A DNA stretch of 64,000 nucleotides from Paenibacillus oleatilyticus (GTDB lineage: Bacteria; Bacillota; Bacilli; Paenibacillales; NBRC-103111): contig NZ_JAHNZO010000012.1 in assembly GCF_018998565.1 (NCBI RefSeq), positions 1 to 64,000 of the forward strand, read 5' to 3'. Below are positions 1 through 9,472 of this stretch, in pieces; position 1 is the first letter of the stretch; the number at the start of each line of letters is the position of its first letter. Below the pieces are notes generated by a model that saw only the letters and a program-made list of their open reading frames with translations, did no database searches and was not told the DNA's origin. The translations under genes were made by a program, and so were the position numbers.

Positions 1-150
1 CGGGAGCGCAAGCAGCGGCGCAGCCGGGAGCGAGCGCAAGCGCGGGAGCGCAAGCAGCGGCGCAGCCGGGAGCGAGCGCAAGCGCGGGAGCGCAAGCAGC
101 GGCGCAGCCGGGAGCGAGCACAAGCGCGGGAGCGCAGGCGGCGGCGCAGC
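1..150 (+). repeat. 42-bp in-frame tandem repeat
   Basis: Three full 42-bp units (1-42, 43-84, 85-126) and a partial fourth (127-150) run in frame through the partial FliK-like gene. Each encodes a 14-residue Gly/Ala/Gln/Pro/Ser unit. The first two copies are identical and the third has one G-to-A change (Ala to Thr). The array begins at the window edge, so more copies may lie upstream. The near-identity at DNA level suggests recent slippage expansion. Confidence 0.95.
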
Positions 151-902
151 CTGTACAAGCGCCGCAAGAGGGCGGCAACTTGATCGGGCGTCTTATGAAA
201 ACGCTTGGCATCGAGCATGAGCATCAAGCGATGAAGCTGCTGGAGCGGACCATGCCGGATGCCCCGCAGTCGGGACTGTCTCATGCATCGGCCGGTGCGC
301 AAGCTGACTTTGCCAAATCGGCGGACACGCTCAAAAGTCTGCTGATGCAGCTGTCACAGGCTTCCGATGCTCCGCAAGGCTTGAAGGACGCGGCCCAGCA
401 GGCGGTGCAGCAAATTACCGGACAGCAGCTCATGTTAAGCGCCGACCGGAATGCGATGCTTTCTCATCTTACGCTGTTTGTGCCGATCATGCATGCCGGC
501 GGCGAACAAACGGCTGCGGTCCATATTCAATCGCGCAAAGGCAAAAACGGCAGCCTGGACGCCAGTAACTGTCGGCTTGTGTTTGACCTGCGCATGAAAA
601 TGCTTGGAGATACCATGGTTGATGTGCAGGTGGTAAATAACATTGTCAGCCTGCATGTTCATAACGATTCGCCTTTTACGCAAGAGCTGCTGGAAGCGCA
701 TAAAGAGGAGATTGCGGCCGGACTTGCGTCCATCGGCTATCAATTTATTTCGATGAAGTACAGTCCGTACCCGACAAAAGCCGTTCAGGAGGGCAATGAA
801 GCCGTTTCGGCTTTTGCCGAGACCCTTAACCATCCCGGAGCCGGCCGGCTGCCGAACGCATACTCGCAAAAACCGTATAAGGGAATGGACATTCGGATAT
901 GA
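1..902 (+). CDS. FliK-like protein with 14-residue repeats (YlqG position), 5' partial
   Basis: The reading frame (codons from base 3) is open from the left edge to TGA at 900-902, so the start lies outside the window; the TTG at 180 is only internal. The first ~50 residues are a low-complexity Ala/Gln/Gly/Ser tract of three 14-residue repeats plus part of a fourth. The rest is globular, and its last ~90 residues have the pattern of the FliK C-terminal hook-length domain: an LG-x-hydrophobic strand pair, an intervening hydrophobic strand, then a long amphipathic helix ending in a short strand. The next gene (FlhB C-domain) overlaps it by ATGA at 899-902, implying translational coupling. Position matches B. 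subtilis ylqG, a gene of unknown function. The FliK relationship is my inference from pattern, not a database result. Confidence 0.75.
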   Translation, partial: GAQAAAQPGASASAGAQAAAQPGASASAGAQAAAQPGASTSAGAQAAAQPVQAPQEGGNLIGRLMKTLGIEHEHQAMKLLERTMPDAPQSGLSHASAGAQADFAKSADTLKSLLMQLSQASDAPQGLKDAAQQAVQQITGQQLMLSADRNAMLSHLTLFVPIMHAGGEQTAAVHIQSRKGKNGSLDASNCRLVFDLRMKMLGDTMVDVQVVNNIVSLHVHNDSPFTQELLEAHKEEIAAGLASIGYQFISMKYSPYPTKAVQEGNEAVSAFAETLNHPGAGRLPNAYSQKPYKGMDIRI

Positions 903-1195
903 AGGAGAAACCAGTCGGGTTAAAAAAAGCGGTGGCCCTGAAGTACGCCCCCGAAATGTCGGATGCCCCGAAGGTCATCGCCAAAGGAAAGGGCAGAGTC
1001 GCCGAGCAAATTATGGAGAAAGCCAAGGAGAGCGGCGTTCCGATTCAGGAAGACGCTTCCCTGGTCGAAGTATTGTCCAAGCTTGACTTGGATCAAGAAA
1101 TACCGCCGGAGCTCTATAAACTGGTCGCCGAGGTGCTTAGTTATATTTACCGTTCGGATCAACGAGCCAAGGAATGGAGGAGCGATGTCCGATGA
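899..1195 (+). CDS. ylqH: Stand-alone FlhB C-terminal domain protein (YlqH/FhlB family)
   Basis: This 98-residue soluble protein corresponds to the cytoplasmic FlhB fragment left after self-cleavage at NPTH. Residues 11-16 (AVALKY) and 23-30 (APKVIAKG) match the FlhB encoded at 30791-31882 directly after its NPTHF motif, but the membrane domain and the NPTH site are absent. In flagellar type III secretion the FlhB C-domain sets substrate specificity together with FliK. Stand-alone homologues occur in many Bacillota, and B. subtilis ylqH sits at the same place. It overlaps the preceding gene by 4 bases and the following yraN by 4 bases (ATGA at 1192-1195), so all three are probably co-translated. 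Whether it acts in the flagellar export gate is not shown by the sequence. Confidence 0.88.
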   Translation: MKEKPVGLKKAVALKYAPEMSDAPKVIAKGKGRVAEQIMEKAKESGVPIQEDASLVEVLSKLDLDQEIPPELYKLVAEVLSYIYRSDQRAKEWRSDVR

Positions 1196-1566
1196 AGGAA
1201 GCCCGGCTGAGCCGCAAGGAGCTCGGAGCCCTCGGTGAAGCGGCTGCGGCCGATCATTTGCAGAGGCAAGGATTGAAGCTCCGTACCCGAAACTGGCGCT
1301 GCCGGACCGGCGAAATCGACTTGATTGCCGAGGATCACGATATTTTGGTTTTTATCGAGGTACGGACCCGTAGCATAGGCGGGACCTTCGGCACGCCGCA
1401 GGAGTCGGTCAACCCGCGCAAGCAGCGGCAGGTGATGGAGACCGCTCAAGTATACATGCATATGCAGCGGCTCCAGGACAAGCAGGTCCGTTTCGACGTC
1501 ATCTCGATCCAAACGGACCCGACCGGCGCCGTCCGGGAGCTTGAGCATATCCGCAACGCTTTTTAA
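1192..1566 (+). CDS. yraN: YraN family endonuclease-like protein (UPF0102)
   Basis: A 124-residue member of the UPF0102/YraN family, which has a restriction-endonuclease-like fold; its cellular substrate is not settled. The family core is visible: GE at 15-16 of the N-terminal helix, the acidic metal-site segment GEID at residues 40-43, and a beta-strand ending in EVR at 56-58, where many members have EVK. I start at ATG 1192 because it overlaps the ylqH stop (ATGA) and GGAGG at 1176-1180 precedes it at usable spacing; ATG 1174 would add six residues. The stop (1564-1566) interlocks with the comM stop on the other strand, leaving no room for a terminator. Confidence 0.88.
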   Translation: MKEARLSRKELGALGEAAAADHLQRQGLKLRTRNWRCRTGEIDLIAEDHDILVFIEVRTRSIGGTFGTPQESVNPRKQRQVMETAQVYMHMQRLQDKQVRFDVISIQTDPTGAVRELEHIRNAF

Positions 1567-3143
1567 CCGAAAAGCGTATGCGGATTTATTTTTTTATCGA
1601 GCACCCGATACTGCAGCGCCTCGGCCACATGATCTGCCCGGATTTCGGACTGCCCTTCCAGATCGGCGATCGTGCGCGCGATTTTCAGAATCCGGTCATG
1701 CGCGCGCACGCTCAAACCGAGCGCTGAAAAGGACCGCTCCAGCAGCTGCGCAGAGGGAGGGTCCAGCTTTACATGCTCCTGCAGCTTTTTGCCGTTAAGC
1801 TCACTGTTAAACATGATACCCGCCTCAGCGTATCGGCGTTTTTGGATTTCGTGCGCCCGCTCCACGGCGTCGCGCATTTCGGCAGACGACAAAGGCTGCT
1901 GCGGCCCGCGTAAGTCCTTATACTCGATTCTCGGCACTTCGACGTGCAGATCAATCCGGTCCAGGAGCGGCCCGGAAATTTTCGCGCGATAATGCGATAT
2001 TTTAAGCGGACTGCATACGCAGCCTTGCTGATCGCTCGCCGCTCCCCAATACCCGCACGGACACGGATTCATCGAGGCCGCGAGCAGGAAATGCGCCGGG
2101 AAGCGATAAACGGCCCGCGCGCGGCCGATGGTCACAAACCGGTCCTCCATCGGTTGGCGCAGCACTTCCAGGGCGACCCGGGAAAACTCCGGAAGCTCGT
2201 CCAGAAAAAGTACGCCGCGATGCGCCAGGCTTACTTCTCCAGGCTTGGGAATGCCCCCGCCTCCCACAAGGCCTCCGGCGGAAATCGTATGATGAGGCAT
2301 CCGAAACGGTCGCTCGCGGATGAGCTGCCGCCGGTCGGCGAATTTTCCCGAAGCGCTGTAAATTTTCGTGACGTCCAGCGACTCCGAATCGCTCATGGGC
2401 GGCAAAATGGTAGGAAGTCTTTTGGCCAGCATCGTCTTGCCGGTCCCCGGAGGACCGATAAGGATGAAATTGTGCATGCCGGCCGCACTGATCATGAGTG
2501 CCCGCTTGACATGGAGCTGACCGCTGACGTCGGCATAATCGTCCTCCGCTGTACTCGTTTCCCGAGAAGCAGCCGTTAAAGATTCCATCGGCCCGGCACT
2601 CAATTCCTCGGCTCCGCCAGCAACAGCCGCCTCCGCATCCCCCTCGGACTTCCGAAACTGGCTCAAATGCCGAACGCAGCGAACCTCGCACCCTCCGATC
2701 CAAGCGGCTTCCTCCGCATTTTCCGCCGGTACGATCACACGGGCTATTCCGTGTTCCCGGGCCGTTGCGATCATCGACAAGACGCCGGGGACCGACCGGA
2801 CGGACCCGTCCAGCGCAAGCTCCCCGATAATCAACGTATCGCTTAGCGCTTCGTCCGGCAGTTGCCCGCTCGTTTTGAGAATGCCGAGGGCAATGGCCAA
2901 ATCGAAGGCCGAGCCTTCTTTCCGCAGGTCCGCCGGCGCCAGATTCACCGTGATCCGCTGCAAAGGAAACGTAAATCCGCAATTTTTGATCGCGGCCCGG
3001 ACGCGCTCCATCGACTCTTTGATGGCCACATCAGGCAGCCCGACGATCATCATTTGCGGCAAACCGTTGCTCAGATCCACCTCGACTTCGACGAGCTTTC
3101 CGTCCACGCCATGCAGACAAGCGCTTACCACTTTCCCGTACAT
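1563..3143 (-). CDS. comM: YifB/ComM family Mg-chelatase-like AAA+ ATPase
   Basis: A 526-residue AAA+ protein of the YifB/ComM family. In naturally competent Proteobacteria ComM is a hexameric helicase that promotes branch migration during integration of transforming DNA; the role in Bacillota is less clear. Residues ~1-170 form the Lon-protease-like ChlI domain, followed by an acidic linker and the AAA+ module with Walker A GPPGTGKT at 230-237, the family PHHT segment near 283, and Walker B VLFLDE at 311-316; a cysteine-rich segment and the Mg_chelatase_C domain end it. I start at the ATG complementary to 3141-3143, since a GAGAGGTG site lies 9 bases ahead; an ATG seven codons upstream is in frame. 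It is transcribed against its neighbours, and competence gene dprA lies 3 kb away. Confidence 0.93.
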   Translation of the reverse strand: MYGKVVSACLHGVDGKLVEVEVDLSNGLPQMMIVGLPDVAIKESMERVRAAIKNCGFTFPLQRITVNLAPADLRKEGSAFDLAIALGILKTSGQLPDEALSDTLIIGELALDGSVRSVPGVLSMIATAREHGIARVIVPAENAEEAAWIGGCEVRCVRHLSQFRKSEGDAEAAVAGGAEELSAGPMESLTAASRETSTAEDDYADVSGQLHVKRALMISAAGMHNFILIGPPGTGKTMLAKRLPTILPPMSDSESLDVTKIYSASGKFADRRQLIRERPFRMPHHTISAGGLVGGGGIPKPGEVSLAHRGVLFLDELPEFSRVALEVLRQPMEDRFVTIGRARAVYRFPAHFLLAASMNPCPCGYWGAASDQQGCVCSPLKISHYRAKISGPLLDRIDLHVEVPRIEYKDLRGPQQPLSSAEMRDAVERAHEIQKRRYAEAGIMFNSELNGKKLQEHVKLDPPSAQLLERSFSALGLSVRAHDRILKIARTIADLEGQSEIRADHVAEALQYRVLDKKINPHTLFG

Positions 3144-3215
3144 AAATAAACACACCTCTCCCATGTCGATTCATGGCGAAAGGTGCTTCCTTATCTGCCG
3201 TATTCACTTACCTGT

Positions 3216-3244
3216 ATTGTAATATGTCCCCTTGTCCAGCGCAA
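3216..3244 (-). promoter_or_regulatory. Candidate sigma-A promoter of comM
   Basis: On the minus strand TTGCGC (3239-3244) is separated by 17 bases from TACAAT (3216-3221), about 70 bases upstream of the comM start. The -10 matches five of six consensus bases, the -35 only its TTG. No experimental support. Confidence 0.45.
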
Positions 3245-3321
3245 CCGAATCGTACCGATCCAGGATGTTTCCGGATAAAAAATCAACAATTGGCAAACAT
3301 ACTCGATGAGGTGATCATGAG

Positions 3322-3582
3322 ATGCAGGAAAAACCTTACTTTTGTCCGAACTGCCGTTCCAACCGGATCAAATTCAGTATGATCTCGAGCTTTTCCCAGC
3401 CTTTTATCAAGGATGCGATTTCCGGAACCGTCCAAGAGGTGGCCGAACCGCAGCGCATCGACGAAACCGAACCGACCATTCAATGCATGGTATGCAGTTT
3501 TACCGGAAACGAAATGCGTTTTTTAAAGCAAGCGGAGCGGGAGCCCCGGGCGGGAACGCCGGCCAACCCGACTTATTATTAA
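3322..3582 (+). CDS. Small protein with two CxxC pairs (zinc-ribbon-like), unknown function
   Basis: An 86-residue protein with two CxxC pairs, C8/C11 and C55/C58, a spacing typical of a zinc ribbon. No catalytic motif, signal peptide or membrane segment is visible, and the last ~15 residues are polar and proline-rich. A GAGGTGATC site 7-8 bases before ATG 3322 supports translation, and a hairpin terminator follows directly (3598-3643), so it appears to be a single-gene unit divergent from comM. B. subtilis has no gene here between ylqH and sucC. I do not recognise a characterised family; metal binding is an inference from the cysteines. Confidence 0.7.
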   Translation: MQEKPYFCPNCRSNRIKFSMISSFSQPFIKDAISGTVQEVAEPQRIDETEPTIQCMVCSFTGNEMRFLKQAEREPRAGTPANPTYY

Positions 3583-3597
3583 CAGGTATTGCGTGCG

Positions 3598-3643
3598 GCG
3601 CATCTATTTTCGGTATGCAGAGTATCGGGTAGATGCGCTTTTT
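3598..3643 (+). terminator. Rho-independent terminator after the CxxC gene
   Basis: A perfect 9-bp stem (3598-3606 with 3630-3638), a 23-base loop and T5 at 3639-3643. It lies 15 bases after the stop and separates the small gene from the sucCD promoter region. Confidence 0.8.
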
Positions 3644-3757
3644 ACATATTTCGCAGCCGCGCATGGTTAATTTTCCAAATAACTATTCTTTTCGACGCTT
3701 ATAAAAAAGATGTATCAAATATTTAACACAAAATATAAGGAAACCGCTCGAAAAAAG

Positions 3758-3766
3758 TGGTACAAT
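3758..3766 (+). promoter_or_regulatory. Candidate extended -10 promoter of sucCD
   Basis: TGG followed by TACAAT forms an extended -10 element about 130 bases before sucC. No good -35 hexamer lies 17 bases upstream (AGGAAA), consistent with an extended -10 type but keeping confidence low. Confidence 0.4.
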
Positions 3767-3896
3767 GATAAAGGTTTGCCGTTTAGGACATGCTAGTGTT
3801 TGGCAACCGGACGTTTATTAGCGAGTGGACTCGTCCCGAGCTTGGGAAGGGTCGATTCCATATAGTAAGTTATTACTGATAGGAGGATTTTGCTAA

Positions 3897-5057
3897 ATGA
3901 ATATCCATGAGTATCAAGGCAAAGCAGTGCTGAAACAGTACGGGGTTGCCGTACCGGAAGGAAAAGTGGCTTTCACGGTAGACGAAGCGGTGGAAGCAGC
4001 GAAATCGCTGGGTACTCCCGTAGTTGTCGTCAAAGCGCAAATTCACGCCGGCGGCCGCGGTAAAGCGGGCGGCGTCAAAGTTGCCAAGAATCTCGACGAA
4101 GTTCGTACATACGCACAGGAAATCCTGGGTAAAGTCCTCGTTACGCATCAAACCGGTCCGGAAGGTAAAGAAGTAAAACGCCTCCTGATCGAGCAAGGCT
4201 GCGATATTAAGAAAGAATATTACATCGGCCTTGTGGTCGACCGCGCTACGGGCCGCGTCGTCATGATGGCTTCCGAAGAAGGCGGAACGGAGATCGAAGA
4301 AGTAGCCGCCCACACTCCGGAGAAAATCTTCAAAGAAGTAATCGATCCGGCTGTCGGTCTGCAAGCGTTTCAAGCGCGCAAGCTGGCTTATGCCATCAAT
4401 ATTCCGGGCGAGCTCGTAAGCAAAGCCGTTAAATTCATGACCGCTTTGTATACCGCTTTCGTCGAAAAAGATTGCTCCATCGCCGAAATCAACCCGCTCG
4501 TTGTTACGGGTGACGGCAACGTTATGGCGCTTGACGCGAAGCTGAACTTCGACTCCAACGCGCTATTCCGTCATAAAGACATCCTTGAGCTGCGCGACCT
4601 GGACGAAGAGGACGCAAAAGAAATCGAAGCTTCCAAATTCGACCTGAGCTACATCGCGCTCGACGGCAATATCGGCTGCATGGTTAACGGTGCAGGTCTG
4701 GCTATGGCGACGATGGATATCATCAAATACTATGGCGGCGAACCGGCCAACTTCCTCGATGTAGGGGGCGGCGCTACGAAAGAGAAAGTAACCGAAGCGT
4801 TCAAAATCATCCTGTCCGACGAGAATGTAAAAGGAATTTTCGTTAACATTTTCGGCGGCATCATGAAGTGCGACATTATCGCTGAAGGCGTTGTGGCTGC
4901 AGCGAAGGAACTGGGTCTGGACCGTCCGCTTGTCGTACGTCTGGAAGGCACGAACGTGGATCTCGGCAAAAAGATTTTGAACGAATCCGGTTTGAACATC
5001 GTAGCAGCCGATTCGATGGCCGACGGCGCGCAAAAAATCGTTGCGCTGGTGAAGTAA
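3897..5057 (+). CDS. sucC: Succinyl-CoA synthetase, beta subunit (ADP-forming)
   Basis: The 386-residue beta subunit of succinate-CoA ligase, a TCA-cycle enzyme that interconverts succinyl-CoA and succinate with substrate-level phosphorylation. The N-terminus ([17 protein letters not shown]) and the [11 protein letters not shown] loop are hallmark ATP-grasp features; the C-terminal ligase domain contains the conserved [12 protein letters not shown] segment that contacts the phosphohistidine loop of the alpha subunit. Length equals the family norm. AGGAGG lies 9 bases before the ATG. It is followed after 60 bases by sucD, and the two share one strong terminator, so they form a two-gene operon. 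Confidence 0.98.
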   Translation: MNIHEYQGKAVLKQYGVAVPEGKVAFTVDEAVEAAKSLGTPVVVVKAQIHAGGRGKAGGVKVAKNLDEVRTYAQEILGKVLVTHQTGPEGKEVKRLLIEQGCDIKKEYYIGLVVDRATGRVVMMASEEGGTEIEEVAAHTPEKIFKEVIDPAVGLQAFQARKLAYAINIPGELVSKAVKFMTALYTAFVEKDCSIAEINPLVVTGDGNVMALDAKLNFDSNALFRHKDILELRDLDEEDAKEIEASKFDLSYIALDGNIGCMVNGAGLAMATMDIIKYYGGEPANFLDVGGGATKEKVTEAFKIILSDENVKGIFVNIFGGIMKCDIIAEGVVAAAKELGLDRPLVVRLEGTNVDLGKKILNESGLNIVAADSMADGAQKIVALVK

Positions 5058-5117
5058 TTTCTCTTACGAAGCAGCACCTTTCTTCTTCCATACTATTAGA
5101 GGATGTGAATTTTAACC

Positions 5118-6050
5118 ATGTCTATTTTGGTTGATAAAAATACGAAGGTCATCACTCAGAACATGACAGGCAAGACAGGCATGTTCCATACGCTGGGCGG
5201 CCTGGAGTACGGCACGCAAATGGTAGCCGGCGCGGTTCCTGGCAAAGGCGGCACGAATGTTGATTTCACGCTGGAAAACGGCACGACGGTAACTCTTCCG
5301 GTGTACAACACTGTACTGGAAGCAAAAAATGCAACCGGCGCTACCGCTTCGGTTATCTACGTTCCGCCGGCTTTCGCTGCGGATTCGATCATGGAAGCCG
5401 TTGACGCTGAGCTCGATCTCGTCATCTGCATCACGGAAGGCATTCCGGTGCTGGATATGGTCAAAGTCAGCCGTTACATGGAAGGTAAAAAGACCCGTTT
5501 GATCGGGCCGAACTGCCCAGGCGTCATCACTCCGGGCGAGTGCAAAATCGGCATCATGCCGGGCTACATCCATACACCGGGTCATGTCGGCGTCGTATCC
5601 CGAAGCGGAACGCTGACTTACGAAGCGGTACATCAGCTGACGACTCGCGGCATCGGCCAATCGTCTGCCGTAGGAATCGGCGGCGACCCGGTTAAAGGCT
5701 CCGAGTTCATCGATATCCTGAAGCTGTTCAATGAAGATCCGGATACTTATGCCGTCATCATGATCGGTGAAATCGGCGGTTCCGCAGAAGAAGAAGCGGC
5801 AGAGTGGATCGCAGCGAACATGAAGAAGCCGGTTGTCGGCTTCATCGGCGGTCAAACGGCGCCTCCAGGAAAACGGATGGGCCACGCAGGCGCCATCATT
5901 TCCGGCGGCAAAGGTACGGCAGCGGAGAAAGTCGCAACGATGGAACGCTGCGGTATCAAAGTAGCGCCGACACCTTCCGAAATGGGCTCCACTCTGGTGA
6001 GCGTATTGGAAGAAAAAGGCCTGCTCGAAAAGTGCATCACCAAGAAGTAA
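5118..6050 (+). CDS. sucD: Succinyl-CoA synthetase, alpha subunit
   Basis: The 310-residue alpha subunit, which binds CoA in its N-terminal Rossmann domain and carries the phosphorylated histidine. The CoA-binding segment TGKTGMFHT (17-25), the GPNCPGVI motif of the central part and the active-site loop with His256 (MGHAGAI) are all present. Length is slightly above the ~300 typical of Bacillus. A GAGG site 12 bases upstream precedes ATG 5118. It works as a heterodimer or tetramer with SucC, encoded immediately upstream. Confidence 0.98.
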   Translation: MSILVDKNTKVITQNMTGKTGMFHTLGGLEYGTQMVAGAVPGKGGTNVDFTLENGTTVTLPVYNTVLEAKNATGATASVIYVPPAFAADSIMEAVDAELDLVICITEGIPVLDMVKVSRYMEGKKTRLIGPNCPGVITPGECKIGIMPGYIHTPGHVGVVSRSGTLTYEAVHQLTTRGIGQSSAVGIGGDPVKGSEFIDILKLFNEDPDTYAVIMIGEIGGSAEEEAAEWIAANMKKPVVGFIGGQTAPPGKRMGHAGAIISGGKGTAAEKVATMERCGIKVAPTPSEMGSTLVSVLEEKGLLEKCITKK

Positions 6051-6084
6051 GCCGCCTTTCGCATCAATGACGAGATGGCAAGCA

Positions 6085-6127
6085 GCCTCTCAAACCCGTA
6101 TGAAATACGGGTTTGAGAGGCTTTTTT
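6085..6127 (+). terminator. Strong Rho-independent terminator of sucCD
   Basis: A perfect 17-bp stem (6085-6101 with 6105-6121) closed by the 3-base loop GAA and followed by T6 and further T-rich sequence. One of the strongest terminators in the window; it insulates sucCD from dprA. Confidence 0.95.
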
Positions 6128-6191
6128 ATTTTTTGGCTATACCTTACAAATGAAGAAAGTTGTTTCTGACCAAAGGAGTGAGCTATACTAT

Positions 6192-7295
6192 ATGGACAAC
6201 CGAAGCATGCTATTTGCCTTGCATCATATGGAAGGTGTCGGTTCGAAGACGATTGGCCGGCTGATGCGGCAGTTTCCGCGGTTATGCGATATCCTTTCGC
6301 TTAGTTATGCCGATTGGCTTGAATTTGGCCTGACCCCGGTCCGGGCCGAACAAATGGCTAGAGGACTCGGCAAATTAACCGAAGCTCAATTGGACGCCAC
6401 GCGATCCCGTTACGAGGAACTGCACATCGAGTGGGTGGTCCTTGGGGATGACCGTTATCCGACGATGCTTTTGGAGACAGCCGACCCGCCTCGGATCTTG
6501 TATTACCGGGGACAACTGGATATCGTCAACCGCCCGTGCATTGCCATGGTCGGCACGCGCACTCCGACCGCTTACGGGAAAATGACGGCCGAGCGTCTGG
6601 CCGAATCATTATCTACAGCAGGCGTATGCGTGGTAAGCGGGCTCGCCCGAGGGATTGACAGCACAGCCCACGAAGGAGCTTTGCGCAGCCACGGGAGCAC
6701 CGTAGCCGTACTGGGCTGTAGTATCGAGACGGTGTATCCACCCGAGAACAAAACTTTATACCGTAAAATTTCCGAATCCGGGCTGATTTTGTCTGAATAC
6801 CCGCTCGGCACAAGGCCGCATCCCGGCTTGTTTCCGCAGCGCAACCGCATTATTGCCGGTTTGAGCCTTGGAGTTGTCGTAGTTGAAGCGGCACTGAAAA
6901 GCGGCTCCCTGATCACGGTCGACCAGGCACTGGAAGCTTCGCGCGACGTGTTTGCCGTTCCCGGCCCGATCTCCTCTCCCAAGAGCGAAGGCACACTATC
7001 CCTGCTGAAGCAGGGGGCCAAGCTGGTTACCGGAGCGGCGGACATCTTGGAGGAATACGCGGGCCGGATATCCTTGGATCAAAAGGCATACATTATGAAT
7101 ACAACGGAAGCAGTGCCTGTCTTGTCCAAAGACGAGCAAAAAATCGTTGACATGCTTCGTTACCGTCCGCTTACGATCGACGAATTGCTTTCGCAAAGCC
7201 AATTTACCTTTGGACATTTGCATTCAGTTCTGATAAATTTACTAATGACGCGCAGGATCGTCGAACTACCGGGTTCGGTGTACGCCGTACCTTGA
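6192..7295 (+). CDS. dprA: DNA-processing protein DprA (Smf)
   Basis: A 367-residue DprA, which binds incoming single-stranded DNA during natural transformation and loads RecA. Residues ~1-70 form a helix-hairpin-helix/SAM-like region ([12 protein letters not shown]), residues ~80-290 the Rossmann-like core with GTR at 121-123 and the signature SGLARGID at 149-156, and the last ~60 residues a winged-helix (DML1-like) domain. I choose ATG 6192 because AAAGGAG (6172-6178) precedes it and the protein then opens with the usual hydrophobic helix; an in-frame ATG at 6150 would add 14 atypical residues. Its position between sucD and topA is conserved in Bacillota. Confidence 0.93.
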   Translation: MDNRSMLFALHHMEGVGSKTIGRLMRQFPRLCDILSLSYADWLEFGLTPVRAEQMARGLGKLTEAQLDATRSRYEELHIEWVVLGDDRYPTMLLETADPPRILYYRGQLDIVNRPCIAMVGTRTPTAYGKMTAERLAESLSTAGVCVVSGLARGIDSTAHEGALRSHGSTVAVLGCSIETVYPPENKTLYRKISESGLILSEYPLGTRPHPGLFPQRNRIIAGLSLGVVVVEAALKSGSLITVDQALEASRDVFAVPGPISSPKSEGTLSLLKQGAKLVTGAADILEEYAGRISLDQKAYIMNTTEAVPVLSKDEQKIVDMLRYRPLTIDELLSQSQFTFGHLHSVLINLLMTRRIVELPGSVYAVP

Positions 7296-7335
7296 TGGTC
7301 ATACATATTTCCATTGTCGAAGGGGGCAAGACCCT

Positions 7336-9438
7336 ATGGCCGATTCGTTAGTCATTGTGGAGTCACCCGCAAAAGCCAAAACGATCAGCAAATATTTAGG
7401 AAGCAAATATATTGTAAAAGCATCGATGGGACATATTCGGGATTTACCGAAGAGCCAGATCGGAGTCGAAGTTCAGAAAAACTTTGAACCGAAATATATT
7501 ACGATCCGGGGCAAAGGCTCCGTACTCAAAGAGCTTAAAGACGCAAGCAAGCGCGTGAAAAAAGTATATCTGGCGGCGGACCCTGATCGCGAAGGCGAGG
7601 CGATTGCCTGGCACTTGGCTCATTATCTTGAGCTCTCCGATCAGGAGGCGTGCCGTGTCGTGTTCAACGAGATCACGAAGCAGGCGGTCAAGGATGCATT
7701 CAAGACCCCCCGCAAAATCAATCAGGATCTGGTGAACGCGCAGCAGGCCCGGCGCATACTGGACCGGCTGGTAGGCTACAAAATCAGCCCGCTGCTTTGG
7801 AAGAAGGTCAAGAAAGGGCTATCCGCCGGACGGGTGCAATCCGTGGCTGTAAAGCTGATCTATGACCGCGAGAATGAGATTAAAGCGTTCGTGCCCGAAG
7901 AATATTGGACCATTACGGCCAAATTATCCTCGGGGAAAGCGGATTTTGATGCGAAGTTTTACAGCGTAGACGGCGAAAAGAAAGAACTGAAGAACGAAGC
8001 AGAAGTGAACGCTGTCTTGGCCTCGCTTCAGAAGGCCGAGTTTATTGTAAGCGAAGTCAAGGAAAAGGAACGTCTACGCAATCCGTCCCCTCCTTTCATT
8101 ACAAGCTCGCTTCAGCAGGAGGCGGCCCGGAAATTAAACTTTCGCGCGGCCAAGACGATGTCGGTAGCGCAGCAATTATATGAAGGAATCGATCTCGGCA
8201 GCGAAGGTACGGTCGGTTTGATTACGTATATGCGTACCGATTCGACGCGGATTTCTCCTGTAGCCCAGGAAGAAGCGAAAGACTATATCGTGCAAAAATT
8301 CGGGGAGTCCTTTTATCCCGAAACGCCGCGCGTTTATACGAAGAAAAATACGAACGCGCAGGATGCGCACGAAGCGATTCGTCCGAGCTCGGTGCTGCGC
8401 GAGCCGGATCAGATCAAACAGCACTTGAGCCGCGATCAGTATCGCCTCTACAAGCTCGTTTGGGAACGCTTCGTCGCGAGCCAGATGGCTTCTGCGGTTC
8501 TGGATACGATGACCGTCGATTTGACGGCCGCCAATACCATTTTCCGGGCCGTCGGTTCGAAGGTGAAGTTCCACGGCTTTATGAAGGTGTATGTGGAAGG
8601 AAACGACGATGCTGCGGTAGATACAGGGGATGACGATAAGCTGCTCCCGCCACTGAAAGAAGGGGATAAGGTAAAAAAGCAGCAGATCGACCCGAAGCAG
8701 CATTTTACGCAGCCTCCGCCGCGTTTTACGGAAGCGCGATTGGTTAAGGCGTTGGAAGAAATGGGCATCGGACGTCCGAGCACCTACGCTCCGACCCTCG
8801 AAACGATCCAAAAGCGCGGTTATGTAGCTATAGAAGAAAAGAAATTTGTGCCGACCGAGCTCGGTGAGCTGGTTATTCAACAGATGATCGAATTTTTTCC
8901 GGAAATTTTGGACGTGGATTTCACCGCCCATATGGAAGAGGGACTGGACCACATCGAGGAAGGGAAAGAAGATTGGGTCCGCGTGCTGAGCGAGTTTTAC
9001 GAGTCGTTCGAGAAGCGGCTTGAAGTGGCTGAGGAAGAGATGGAGAAAGTCGAGATTCAGGACGAGGTTTCCGATGAGATTTGCGAGAAATGCGGCCGTC
9101 ATTTCGTCTACAAGATGGGACGGTTCGGCAAGTTTCTGGCCTGCTCCGGTTTCCCGGATTGCCGCAATACAAAGCCGATCGTCAAGGATACCGGCGTCAC
9201 CTGTCCGAATTGCCACGAAGGGAAAATCATCGAACGCCGCAGCAAAAAAGGGCGCATCTTCTATGGATGCGACCGCTATCCGGAATGCGATTTCGTCTCG
9301 TGGGATAAACCGGTAGGGTACCCGTGTCCGAAGTGCGGCGCGATGCTCGTCGAAAAGCGAAACAAATCAGGAACGTTCGTCCAATGCGTGTCCTGCGACT
9401 TTAGAGAAGAAGCGAAAGAAGAGCAAGATCAGGACTAA
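7336..9438 (+). CDS. topA: DNA topoisomerase I (type IA)
   Basis: A 700-residue type IA topoisomerase that relaxes negative supercoils. The Toprim domain spans about residues 1-115 ([13 protein letters not shown] near the start; metal-binding DPDREGE at 82-88). The catalytic tyrosine is Tyr298 in the [10 protein letters not shown] motif. Three C-terminal zinc ribbons begin at about Cys583, Cys623 and Cys664, each with a CxxC pair and a matching distal cysteine pair. Length and domain set equal those of Bacillus TopA. A GGGGGC site lies upstream of ATG 7336. It follows dprA after 40 bases and probably continues into trmFO. Confidence 0.98.
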   Translation: MADSLVIVESPAKAKTISKYLGSKYIVKASMGHIRDLPKSQIGVEVQKNFEPKYITIRGKGSVLKELKDASKRVKKVYLAADPDREGEAIAWHLAHYLELSDQEACRVVFNEITKQAVKDAFKTPRKINQDLVNAQQARRILDRLVGYKISPLLWKKVKKGLSAGRVQSVAVKLIYDRENEIKAFVPEEYWTITAKLSSGKADFDAKFYSVDGEKKELKNEAEVNAVLASLQKAEFIVSEVKEKERLRNPSPPFITSSLQQEAARKLNFRAAKTMSVAQQLYEGIDLGSEGTVGLITYMRTDSTRISPVAQEEAKDYIVQKFGESFYPETPRVYTKKNTNAQDAHEAIRPSSVLREPDQIKQHLSRDQYRLYKLVWERFVASQMASAVLDTMTVDLTAANTIFRAVGSKVKFHGFMKVYVEGNDDAAVDTGDDDKLLPPLKEGDKVKKQQIDPKQHFTQPPPRFTEARLVKALEEMGIGRPSTYAPTLETIQKRGYVAIEEKKFVPTELGELVIQQMIEFFPEILDVDFTAHMEEGLDHIEEGKEDWVRVLSEFYESFEKRLEVAEEEMEKVEIQDEVSDEICEKCGRHFVYKMGRFGKFLACSGFPDCRNTKPIVKDTGVTCPNCHEGKIIERRSKKGRIFYGCDRYPECDFVSWDKPVGYPCPKCGAMLVEKRNKSGTFVQCVSCDFREEAKEEQDQD

Positions 9439-9472
9439 CTTGTCATCTGGCTTCATATAGGAGGAACGGAAG

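Larger units (their letters stand above)
3583..3896 (+). other. Intergenic region upstream of sucC
   Basis: This 314-base stretch holds the terminator at 3598-3643, then an AT-rich segment with a candidate extended -10 promoter (TGG-TACAAT, 3758-3766), then about 120 bases of presumed sucC leader. The leader contains short palindromes (for example CCCGAGCTTGGG near 3835) but no clear intrinsic terminator and no riboswitch I recognise. AGGAGG at 3882-3887 serves sucC. Confidence 0.6.

Noticed and set aside
2002-2982. 326-codon minus-strand frame overlapping comM
   Set aside because: It is in a different frame of the same strand as comM, Arg/Gly-rich in the manner of GC-biased shadows, and comM has full AAA+ motifs.
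6160-6189. TTGTTT-18-TATACT promoter-like element before dprA
   Set aside because: Transcription from it would begin at or after the dprA start codon, leaving no ribosome site; an earlier start signal is needed.
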